Source of the DNA: Pseudeuparius sepicola
Lineage: Eukaryota; Arthropoda; Insecta; Coleoptera; Anthribidae
Direction of reading: 5' to 3'
DNA: 64,000 nucleotides
Assembly (NCBI GenBank): GCA_963920635.1
Contig: OY987298.1
Location: 143,628,257 to 143,692,256, forward strand
Shown here in pieces: positions 55,271-64,000 of the stretch. A program made the translations under genes and the position numbers. A model generated the notes under the pieces. That model was not told where the DNA came from and ran no database searches. It saw nothing but the letters and a program-made list of their open reading frames with translations. Position 1 is the first letter of the stretch. Each line of letters starts with the position of its first letter.

Positions 55271-55866
55271 TCATACACAGTAAAAAAAATCTCTTCGTGT
55301 AAGTGGTGAAAGAAATTTGGTGAAAATTTGACACGAAAATTGGTGGATTCCAAATATCTTAACCAAACCTCGTTGGGCAAAATTCTCACTACAACAAATT
55401 CGTTACTTTCAACACTTAGGGGTGTAATATTTTAAAATTTCTAACACGGCTTCTTGTTTGTTTACACCACGCGGTGTTCTTCGACACCATTCGGCGTCCC
55501 TTAGCACTAAGCGGTGTTAAATTGAACGTATTAACACAATTTCGTGTTAGGGTGATGAGAGGGGGAAGGCATTTCGCCAGTTACGGGTGTAAAATCTTAG
55601 GAAATCGAAGCTATGGCATCAGTCGTTTGTCGAACGTGTTGCGCGACGGAGCTTATCAGTTTGTCTGACGTGTGACCCGACTGCGTGACGCGTATAATAG
55701 GTATAAAAGTGATTATGTCGATTATTACGAAATAGTTTGGTCGTATCAAAATATCGTACAAATTTGTAAGAAAATGCTCTTTTGCAGTATAAGTATAAAT
55801 AACCTCCTAACATAAAGCATTTCTTGTGCTTGTGGTTAGGCACACTTTTCTTAAAAGTTCGTAGGA

Positions 55867-55893
55867 TATTATATATATATATATTATATATAT

Positions 55894-55970
<77 letters not shown>
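55867..55970. repeat. (AT)n microsatellite, about 100 bp
   Basis: Nearly pure AT dinucleotide run with a few TT interruptions near the left end. Likely length-variable and hard to assemble. Confidence 0.95.
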
Positions 55971-55973
<3 letters not shown>

Positions 55974-56271
55974 TTTTTATAACCAAATATTTTTGGCTGT
56001 GAGAATGAATATTTATTTATAGCTTTAAGAAAGAAAATATTGATCTTATTATACCTATTTGTAAGGAATCGTTCATATATTTTGGAACTGAAATAGAGAA
56101 CTTTCTATACTTTTTGCTGTTTATTATTTCCTACAAATAATTTAAATCGAAGACCAGGCACATATTATGCCTGGTTCATACAGCTCCTTTATCTTTTAGT
56201 TTTATTTTATTTTTACAAATAACTCATTTCCTTAATTTGTACCTATCAATGACATTTGAAATTTCTTTATA

Positions 56272-56753
56272 CAGTGACCGGCAGAAAGTTGGACACAAAT
56301 GGAAAACTTTTTTATTATTAATTTCTCAGAAAATTTTATTCTTGATAAAAGTTGGTGCATTAAGTCAAAACGCACATATCAAAATTTAAATATGTCTTTT
56401 TGGATACGAGGTAGATCAAAAATATCAAAATAGTTCAAGAGTAAAGTACCCTTATTTTTTAAAATACGGTAAAAAGTTACTTACAAAAGTTGTTTGGAAT
56501 CAAAGGTGGATGTCAGATTTAAAGTCACAGCCACCTAGTCAAAAAAAAAAGAAATTTAATTTTTTTTGTATTTTTTTCGATCACCCTGTATATTACAAAA
56601 AACAAAATACCGCAAGCGCAGCTTATCATCGGATAACACATGAATTTGCTGCAAAACTTTAATTTTGTTCGATTAGCAGCTATAAATTTAAATTAATCGA
56701 AATCAGAGTTCAAAAATATTAAATTTTTGTGTCCAACTTTCTGCCGGACCCTG
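56272..56753. mobile_element. Tc1-type MITE, family M1 copy 2 (nested)
   Basis: Inverted relative of 12569-13054, ends CAGTGACCGGCAGAAAGTTG and CAACTTTCTGCCGGACCCTG, TA on both sides (56270-56271, 56754-56755). It lies inside the 55276-57087 element and so is the younger insertion. Confidence 0.88.
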
Positions 56754-57129
56754 TACATGTAAAACTATATAAGAGAGAAACAAGAAGAAAATGGGAATAC
56801 CAAATAAATTAAATTACACCATTTTGACCAAATTGCGTGTAAAAGTTACACAACACGGTGTTAATCTTAAATACCAAATAAAATAAATAACATCATTTTG
56901 ACCAAATTGCGTGAAAAAGTTACACAACTCGGTGTTAATCTTACACAACGCCGTGTTAAATATTCACACCAGCATATTTCTTATTGACACCAGGACATTT
57001 GGTGAAATTGACCAAAAAGAAGGTGTAAAATTAAAATTATTACAGACCACTTTTCGTGTTAAATTTAACACCGGATTTTTTACTGTGTATAAAAGTCCAG
57101 TAACTTCCCATAGTTTCATTAAGGACTGT

Positions 57130-57470
57130 TAGGTTATGTTTAACTCAAACTCCCTTCGTTTAAATACTCGGCAAGCGCCGTTCGCCCGTTTGCCAGCTCA
57201 CGCCGCAGAAAGATGACGAAGAAGCAGACGGGAAGATCGAGACGAAAAGGAAGAAGAGGACTCGGAAGAATGGCCTTGGGCCGTTGCGGCGTGGGTCGGT
57301 AATTCGATTAATGATAGCTTTGAGATGCTGCGGTGCCGTCGTCCGGCTGGCCTGTTTCGTCGATATAAGGTTTCTGCGAGGCCGATGGGACGAGACTTAT
57401 GGGCGATCTGGACTCGAATTTGGATGTTCTGGTTTTATAAATTTTAGCGGAAATGTTTCACAATCATAAT
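57130..57470. other. GC-rich island, right half
   Basis: Resumes the composition of 54840-55270 beyond the transposon. A purine-rich stretch (GAAGAAGCAGACGGGAAGAT and on) lies near 57215. The frame 57284-57469 has no domain. Confidence 0.4.
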
Positions 57471-57822
57471 TTCATAATGGTGAGTAATAATACCTACGAA
57501 ATCAGAGTACAGATAAGCTTTTCCAGGGATATGTCTCAAAAAGAATCCTACAGTGACCTTGAACCCTAGAGTTTCCCGAAGTTTTACGGTTATTTGAATG
57601 AAAACTTCGTACTTCTCGGCAGAAATATCACTGTTTGGCTAAAACTAGTGAAAGGATCGAGTTGAAATTTGATCCAAGTATAGGTATTGGTATTGTAGCT
57701 ATTCGACCCAAGTTAAAATTCTTGATTTACAGTTATTGCAAATATGTAATTTTTACTTTTATTTTTGATATAGAAGAGCAATAGTTGACTATGACTTTTT
57801 ATAACATAAATGATGTGGTCAA
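57471..57822. other. No gene seen
   Basis: AT-rich spacer. Confidence 0.4.
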
Positions 57823-58505
57823 CCTGGACCGACACTATATTAAAGACCCGAGCATGACGTCATATTTCATTGTTCTTTACGGACTGGGGTGGCGCCACTC
57901 GACGAAAAAAATTGCGACTTATTATAGGTTATAGGGGGGTATTCTGTGGTTATTGGTATGTCAGTTACTGACGTTTGACATATCCCAAATTTAAAATATC
58001 CAGCTTTATTACGATTTGCCTTCTTTTTACGGTAACGAATTGTCTTTGCGGCCAGTATTTAGCAGTTTTATCCTATTAACCCAGCTTTTATTTATAGGTA
58101 GATTTGTTTGTGATAACATGAAATTTCCATGCACATGAAGAAAATGCTATGCACATTGCACAGACCATTAGGTGAATTGCAGAAGAATAATCACTATTTT
58201 GGAATTATGGGATGATCTGATCAACCAGCTGAAGAAGAGATAATTCTAGATATTATTTTGGAAGAGTATTTTCTAACGTATGCAAGAATGAAAATAGAAA
58301 ATTTTGTTTATAGCTCCAAAGCGAACCAATAGTCCTCCATATAAATCTAATGCGTTTTATGCTTACTTACACTACAACTAGCCATGGACTTCATTTCATA
58401 ACAAACAAATATTTTATTTTATTTTGAATATTAAATTCGTTGTAATAGACACATTTGCATGTTTTTATTTTATAAAAGATTCTGCAACAATGGTGTTTTA
58501 ATATT
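57823..58505. repeat. Longer copy of the repeat split between 7.2 and 0.3 kb
   Basis: 57823-58165 matches 7245-7580, and 58345-58505 matches 310-565. Between them a weakly protein-like stretch reads EEEIILDIILEEYFLTYARM followed by KIENFVY, suggesting the element once had a coding centre. I do not recognise the family. Confidence 0.65.
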
Positions 58506-58990
58506 AAACCACCGTGTAAATTTGTTTCGTCGTGTGGCGCCAGTGGCGATCGCTTGAAACAGCGCTATGCACAAGTCTCTAATATATTGTTGGTCCAGGG
58601 TCAACCCTTCTAATATAGCACGTATACAGGGTGGCTTATATAAGTGGCCCACTCAAAATATTTCGGCTGTTTTTTGATAGAAAAAATCGGTGGCGGGTGC
58701 GATCGATAGCTGTTCTGGGTAACCTTCTTTTGCCGTAATTGAAACTTTTAAGCCTCTGTACCCTGTACCTTTTTTATTTTTTGATATACATATAAAAGTT
58801 TAGCATGAAAATTGTTTGCAAGAACCGACAGAATTTATGTGTGACATTAATTTTGATAAATGGATTACCGTAAAATTTGGACCCTCTTGGGTTATTTGTA
58901 AAAATCTTTGTGTTTGGTAAAGCAAAACGTCCCTTTAAATTTGATGTGTCATACCTGCCTGTTTGTTTTTTATTTACAACAAAAACTAAA
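58506..58990. other. Left arm of a loose inverted repeat with 60.8 kb
   Basis: CACTCAAAATATTTCGGCTG and GAAAAAATCGGTGGCG at 58650-58700 face the complements at 60805-60870. The left edge TACAGGGTGGC looks like a TA-type transposon end; the right end is too diverged to place. Confidence 0.5.
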
Positions 58991-59100
58991 TTACCGGTAA
59001 TTGCACTAGTGCAAATTATCGCTAGCAGAGGCATATCATTGGTTGGATTTTTATGGAAGGAGCTACCTTATTGGATGCAAGCAGCATGAGGGAAATAATC
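58991..59100 (+). repeat. 110-bp direct repeat, copy 1
   Basis: Identical to 59931-60040 except for two bases. Starts TTACCGGTAATTGCACTAGT and ends ATGAGGGAAATAATC. Confidence 0.92.
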
Positions 59101-59440
59101 CTATGTATTATCACTAGTGTCAGAAATTTTATCGATAATTTTTTCGAAAGCGCTATTTTGCCTAGAAAGATCACGAGTATAAATTTCAGAGATAAAATCC
59201 CGAGAGCGAAGCGAAGCGAAGAGAAAATAAAAGCCCAATTTGTACGAGTGGTTTTGCTAATGGGCAAAATAGGGCTTGAGAATAAAATTATCTAGAAAAA
59301 TTTCCGGCACGAGTGGTATTTGTCGAGATTATTTCACGAATACGATTTAATAATTTCTGTATTGATTTTTTCTATGTTTACATTTCCAAAACGACTCATT
59401 TTGAAAGAGTTTATTGACAGCTTCGACTGTAGCGTTCGAG

Positions 59441-59620
59441 CGTTGACTGACGTATTAATAAAGACTGCTCACGGCTGTCATGTTTGACAGTTCTCTGGCT
59501 CACCATGCGCTTCCCGGAGACAAAATACAATGCAAAATACATTGTTGACCATAGGCGCCATCTACTTTCCAGGACATGAAACTATAGCCGTGAAAAGTCT
59601 TATTTATACGTCAGTCAACG
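59441..59620. mobile_element. 180-bp MITE with 7-bp TSD
   Basis: Ends CGTTGACTGACGTATTAATA and its inverted relative (TATACGTCAGTCAACG), with arms reaching CACGGCT. Flanked by GTTCGAG on both sides (59434-59440 and 59621-59627). Its interior (GGCGCCATCTACTTTCCAGG) resembles the DNA around the THAP element at 10642-11612. Confidence 0.85.
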
Positions 59621-59910
59621 GTTCGAGTAAACAAACATGACGCTTGAGTATCCAAGGCAAATGCGATTATACCTACACCCTGTCGGCGTTGGTTTATTTT
59701 CTGAATGTGTCATAAATTTAAACGGAGGCGGAGGTCTAAATAACAAGAATTTAGCAATGTAAAAGTTATATAAATTCACTGATATAATGCTTAATAATAC
59801 CGCGACATAATTTATAAGCTGCATAATTTAGAACAGTGTGAAACACACAAATTTAAGAAGTAGGTACGTGTTTGTATCCAACAGATTCTCGGTTGCTAAG
59901 CAACGAAGTG

Positions 59911-60040
59911 ATAATTTGCACAAGTGCAATTACCGGTAATTGCACTAGTGCAAATTATCGCTAGCAGAGGCATATCATTGGCTGGATTTTTATGGAAGGA
60001 GCTACCTTATTGGATGCAAGCAGTATGAGGGAAATAATCG
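59911..60040 (+). repeat. 110-bp direct repeat, copy 2, starting in a 50-bp palindrome
   Basis: 59931-60040 repeats 58991-59100. The left part extends it into a palindrome (59911-59960): GATAATTTGCAC on one side and GTGCAAATTATC on the other, centred on ACCGGT, with a single mismatched pair. Confidence 0.88.
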
Positions 60041-60340
60041 CTGAAATCCTATTCTCTTAGTTACGTCCTAGTTACGCGAAACCAATATTGTGACAGCTAT
60101 AACTGATAACCGGATAACTTCTTCACATTACCAAATTTAATATAGGACTAGAATATATGTTTTCAGTTAACACATTGATATTATCTATCTATTAGCACAA
60201 AAAACATATTCAGAACCGAAAGTTCAATCTAAATGACAGATAGCTGTCAAACTAACTATTTGCAGTTGTTAAATTCTCTTTTTAAATACAACTCGTGGTA
60301 TGCCTAATAATAGATAATACCTTTCCTTAATTTATCACTC

Positions 60341-60413
60341 ATTATAATCCCAATGCTAAGAAAATACCACTTCTGCTGCGCAGTCGTGGTATTTTCAGCT
60401 TTGGGATTATAAT
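60341..60413. repeat. 73-bp hairpin
   Basis: ATTATAATCCCA and TGGGATTATAAT enclose GAAAATACCAC and GTGGTATTTTC. Foldback scrap. Confidence 0.8.
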
Positions 60414-61248
60414 TCGTAAAATTAACGAAATATATTATCGATAATAGGCACACCACTTGTTATATTACCCGGGATAATATCACTATGTTTACAAAGAACT
60501 CACTACTCAGTATATCACTCGTATTATACAAGAAACAATAACTTACTGATAACGGATCAACACCGCTTGACCCTATGTGAAAAGTGTCCGGTTTACATCG
60601 GTAAAAAACTATACAATCAACTCCCATTTGAAATAAAGGAGTTGCCATCTAAACAATTTAAACGATCAGTTAAAAACATTTTTGCGTACCTGTAGAAATA
60701 AAAAAGTTACTGCGATTTACAAATTTTGATTTGTTTATTTTTATCGATAGTTGTCGTAGGCGGCCATGGACAGCAACTTTCATTATGACAAAAGAAGACC
60801 GTCCAGAAGAGCAATCGCCACCGATTTTTTTCTGTCAAAAAATAGCCGAGATATTTTGAGTGAGTTACATGTGTAAGTATAATGCATATAAAGCATTGTT
60901 TCACCGCTTGGATACCTACCATCGTTCTTCATCATAAGATAATACTCCTGTGGGTTGCCCGTTCTCTGGGGCCGAAACAACCGAAAAACGAAAAAGAAAA
61001 CCGCCACTTTTTCTCAGTAATTTGTGAGAATGGCTCACGGATCCCGATCTCACGAAGTCACGCTCGGCGCGGACGCGATCGCTTCGGATTTTCGGCCCAC
61101 GGCTGGCGGTAGCTTTGATTTCAGCCCCCCTTGTACCTTCAAGGCCGACCTGGGGGATCACGCTATATACAGTGTCCTCCAAAAAGTTCGCACCATAGGG
61201 GGGACATTTTTAATTAACGTTTTATTTTGAAATTTAATTTTGGGGTTA
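60414..61248. other. Spacer, with right arm of the 58.6-kb inverted repeat and a GC-rich patch
   Basis: 60805-60870 is the inverted partner of 58650-58710. 61025-61180 is GC-rich (CTCGGCGCGGACGCGATCGC) with overlapping frames on both strands and no domain. Confidence 0.4.
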
Positions 61249-63213
61249 GAGGAAAGTACCCTAATATGAGACAGTCCCCAATATGACACCGCACACCAGA
61301 GGGACTCTTTAAAATAAGGGGACCCAGCATGTCACAGTCTATCACATAGGAAAAGTGAAGCCTTGAGGGGAAGTTTGTTTTCTGTCGACTCCAAGGAGAC
61401 CACATAAGTGGGCTGGTACAAGGTTATGTTATATGTCAGTGTCCAACTGCCATCAGGCTTTATGTGACATGCCAGTGCCATAGATTCTAAAGGAGGCAAA
61501 ATATTTCCCATCATAATTCACAATTTTTAAGTTTTCTAACTTCCCGATAGTCAATTAAAGGTAATGCGGCCTGCAGTAGTCCCAATAATTGCAACCAGAT
61601 TTTTCTTGTCTCACCTTTAGTAATCCTACAATTCCCATTACGTGGGCATTACGTATAAGTATAAAGTAGTTCAAAACAAAAATGGTATTTCGTAAATTTT
61701 AAATTATTAAGCAGGTAGCTTCAGTCAGGTCTTTTTTTAAACAGTTTTTATCTACAACTATAAGTTTATTTTACGTTTGTGAGGTTTGTGGGAGAAATAA
61801 AATTACAAAAATTTTATAATGAGCACCGAGAAAAACTACATGATTAGAACTAAGTACAAGACCTAATCTTATTAGTCCATCCCGAAATCTGTGAAAGATC
61901 TTTGGGTAGATACATTCAACAAGGGAAGAAAGTTCAAGTACGTACCTACATATTGCAAATGGTTTGAGGAACCTGGTAACAAGGTGCAATAGCGTCAAAT
62001 TCTCAAATAAGCAAAATCGGCACTGACTTACCATCCTTATATTACTTAAATTCCTGGAAATAATTGCAGGAAATCAAATTCAAATATAAAATAAATTTGA
62101 TTCATTTGACAGTTTCCATATTCTGTGTTTGTTGACAGAACATTATCAAGTCTAATTTTTAGAAATCATATAAACCATTATTAATTTTTACTAACAATCA
62201 AAGTACCTGTTATATTCATAGATTCTCCAATAAAATGGCAGACTTTGCATCATTGAGAACATTAGAATGAGGAAAGAAACGGCCTCACTTTGGAAAGTAT
62301 AATGCTGGGTCCCCTTACTTTAAACGGTCCCTGTCCCACACTAACTCCTAAAGTAAGAGCCTCCATCTAGTTGGCAATGTCTCAAATAATCACTAATGGT
62401 ATAAGTCGGCACATGTAGTGCAGCAGTGTCTAGCACATCTAAATTTTTAGGTTAAGAACGCATTGTTTACCTCAACCGTACGTGCACAAACTTTTAAAGG
62501 GCTTCGATTACCGTTTAATTCTGAATAAGTAAAAGTGTTTAATATATTGTTGTAGCTTGTTGTATAGAATAAAAGTTATTTTATAATTATAGTAGTTATA
62601 TAGCGCATTTAATAACATTTGTTAACGATGGCAATTCTCTATGATATCAGTGACTATGTTCTATAGTCACTGATGATATGTACATCGGATTCCTAATATA
62701 AGAAACACCAGTGTTCCTAATATGAGATATCTCTCATATAAGGAGACTTGCTTCATCCAATTTAGATTGCTAATAATTTGAATAGTGTCAAGTGTTATAT
62801 AATTAAAGACTTGTATCCTGTGAAGTTGATATTCATTTAATGTTTTTGAAATAAAAGTTTTTTGTGGTAAGTAGTATTTTTGTTAAACCTTAATATTATG
62901 AGACTGTCTCAAATTAGGAACCTGTTAAGTGTGTCAAGTATAAGTATTATATAACTAAATTGTTGTATACTAGGTTCATTTGATATTCTTTAACAGTTCT
63001 TGTGGCAAGTAGTGTTTTTAAACCTGGATATGAGACTGTCTCATATTATTAGGCACCCAATTTTAAAAATTGAAGAATTGACTATATTTTTCATAATTAT
63101 CATTTACGCAACAACTGTTAATATTTGGAAATCCTACATAAACTGCAGTGAAAATAGTGACTATACAAACCAAAATGTAATGTGGTCTCATATTAAGGTA
63201 CTTTCTACCTTTT
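61249..63213. mobile_element. Element with CCTAATATGAGAC-type ends and repeats
   Basis: GAAAGTACCCTAATATGAGA at the left faces TCTCATATTAAGGTACTTTC at the right. Inside, 12-18 bp palindromes of the form GAGACTGTCTCA recur at about 62708, 62896 and 63029, and a second inverted pair, GGGGACCCAGCAT with ATGCTGGGTCCCC, lies at 61318 and 62302. No transposase frame was found. Multiple copies of a short terminal motif near one end are a feature of several DNA-transposon groups. No target duplication seen, so the class is open. Confidence 0.6.
62641..62679. repeat. Hairpin within the 61.2-63.2 kb element
   Basis: ATATCAGTGACTAT faces ATAGTCACTGATGATAT. Confidence 0.7.
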
Positions 63214-63237
63214 GCTTGAAAAAAGATGAAACATGAC

Positions 63238-63290
63238 CAACTCAAACGTGGTCATGTGACTTTCGTTATCTGTCAAAAATGTAATTTAAA
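63238..63290 (+). repeat. Short dispersed repeat, partner of 45008-45060
   Basis: ACTCAAACGTGGTCATGTGA then CTTTCGTTATCTGTCAAAAA, one base different from the 45-kb copy in the first block. Confidence 0.75.
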
Positions 63291-63349
63291 AAAATATATC
63301 GCAAAAATGGGTTCATTTGTTAAAATATAAAAAACCTTTTCTTGAAATC

Positions 63350-63937
63350 GGCATTAAAATGTCCCAAAATCGTCATTAAAAGCACAGAAATCGTACAATA
63401 ATGTAGCCCATTATTGTACGATTTTTTCAATAAGTAGGCCTTGGCGAGATGTAAACATCAAACGTCAGACGCGGAGAAATCGCCCGTCAAAAGTGACCAA
63501 ATATTCAAAACCCGGCCGATAAAGGCTCATTTAACTTTTCGTACACATTGCGAAATTGTTTCCTATAGAAGCGCAATCCTTCAGTATACATATTTTAGTA
63601 AATTTGAAAAACAATAGATTTGTTGTGTAAGCTGCACAAGAAGCAGCAGTTTGGTTTTTCTGTCAGAAGGTGCCGTACATCATTATGCTTGTGCTAGGTA
63701 GAGCGATCGGTAAAGTCAAGCAACGCCGCGCGCAGTTGGATCATGGACGGGTGATCCCTTATGATTATTTTCTTGCCTAGTAAAACATTTTTTTTCCGAT
63801 TTCAAAAAAAATATAATATGTACCTCGACACTGAAGTTCTTTTTATGACTCATGTGATTTATTTGCCTCAGCCAGAGGCCTCGGCAACTAAATTCCACAT
63901 GAGTCATAAAAAGTTGAACTTCAGTGCCTTGGTACAT
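63350..63937 (-). repeat. Dispersed repeat R4, copy 2, ending in foldbacks
   Basis: 63350-63850 is the inverted counterpart of 41505-41990. Unlike that copy it has an internal hairpin (AAATCGTACAATAATG facing CATTATTGTACGATTT, 63388-63425) and a terminal foldback (63818-63937) in which CACTGAAGTTC and TTTTTATGACTCATGTG are paired with their complements. Confidence 0.8.
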
Positions 63938-64000
63938 AAATAAACACTACTTGAAAAAGTTGTTTCTTTTTCAATTCTACCTTAGTGTTCTAAATTTGAA
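63938..64000. other. Window edge
   Basis: AT-rich tail; nothing recognised. Confidence 0.4.

Larger units (their letters stand above)
55276..57087. mobile_element. TA-flanked MITE-type element with GGTGTTAA-rich arms
   Basis: Ends CACAGTAAAAAAAATC and GATTTTTTACTGTG are each beside TA (55274-55275, 57088-57089). Sub-terminal regions on both sides are full of GGTGTTA/TAACACC variants (for example 55470-55545 and 56830-57075). It holds an (AT)n tract and a nested M1 MITE, which together explain much of its 1812 bp. No coding gene. Confidence 0.8.

Noticed and set aside
54880..55389. 169-codon minus-strand frame, the longest in the window
   Set aside because: It crosses from a GC-rich island into the end of a TA-flanked transposon, has no domain, and GC-rich DNA makes chance open frames likely.
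61024..61230. 68-codon frame beginning MAHGSRSHEVTLGADAIASD
   Set aside because: Overlaps longer and equally GC-driven frames on the other strand; no domain or conservation evidence.

Overview
This 64 kb window looks like gene-poor, repeat-saturated chromosomal DNA of an insect (at least an arthropod). The reasons are an AT-rich background, runs of TAGGTACC-like sequence, a short TTAGG run, and the mix of transposon families: hAT, Tc1/mariner with TA duplications, THAP-coding P-like elements, Penelope-like retroelements with a hammerhead-ribozyme-like motif, and a tyrosine-recombinase (Crypton-like) relic. I found no intact host protein-coding gene, no convincing tRNA or rRNA, and no CRISPR array. 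Almost every open frame is short and lies in a repeat or in non-coding DNA. The species cannot be named from this window.

Layout. At 0.3-6.3 kb there are two copies of a ~1.05 kb repeat (711-1736, 5230-6305); the first is interrupted next to its end by a 1980-bp hAT-like element with an exact 8-bp target-site duplication (1740-3719), which carries a TA-flanked element nested inside it (2239-3462). At 7.2-13.1 kb lie a repeat shared with 58 kb, a hAT terminus beside a C run, a 492-bp element holding a THAP-type exon, a THAP-coding P-like element (10642-11612) and a Tc1-type MITE (12569-13054). At 14.7-23.2 kb lie a 21-bp minisatellite bounded by inverted repeats, three copies of an 'AAGCTTTTATTTAACTTG' family with 150-bp-arm foldbacks, and a hAT transposase relic downstream of a TATA/heat-shock-like promoter. 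At 24.3-31.3 kb lie a nested palindrome built of one 10-bp motif, the complete third copy of the 1.1-kb repeat (25409-26550), a second THAP first exon, a Penelope endonuclease relic with foldbacks, and a hammerhead-like motif (31260-31300).

From 32.5 to 43 kb come long inverted-repeat elements, a second THAP-coding element with a 9-bp duplication (37257-38458), a Tc1/mariner transposase relic, the tyrosine-recombinase relic (40515-41056), and a 5'-truncated Penelope-like element with an almost intact GIY-YIG domain (42708-43046). From 44 to 64 kb lie two large TA-flanked inverted-repeat elements (46799-48324 with ~530-bp arms; 53277-54010 with 295-bp arms), Penelope reverse-transcriptase and mariner relics (50.3-52.6 kb), a nested MITE-in-MITE (55276-57087), and an element at 61.2-63.2 kb with repeated GAGACTGTCTCA palindromes.

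GC-rich, apparently single-copy islands (3770-4080, 4780-5040, 10290-10600, 18900-19270, 46160-46540, 50000-50340, 54840-55270, 57130-57470) remain between the repeats. They look like the older host sequence and are the best places to seek conserved non-coding elements. No genes work together here; the window records successive and nested transposon insertions. All homology calls come from reading by eye, without database or alignment software.
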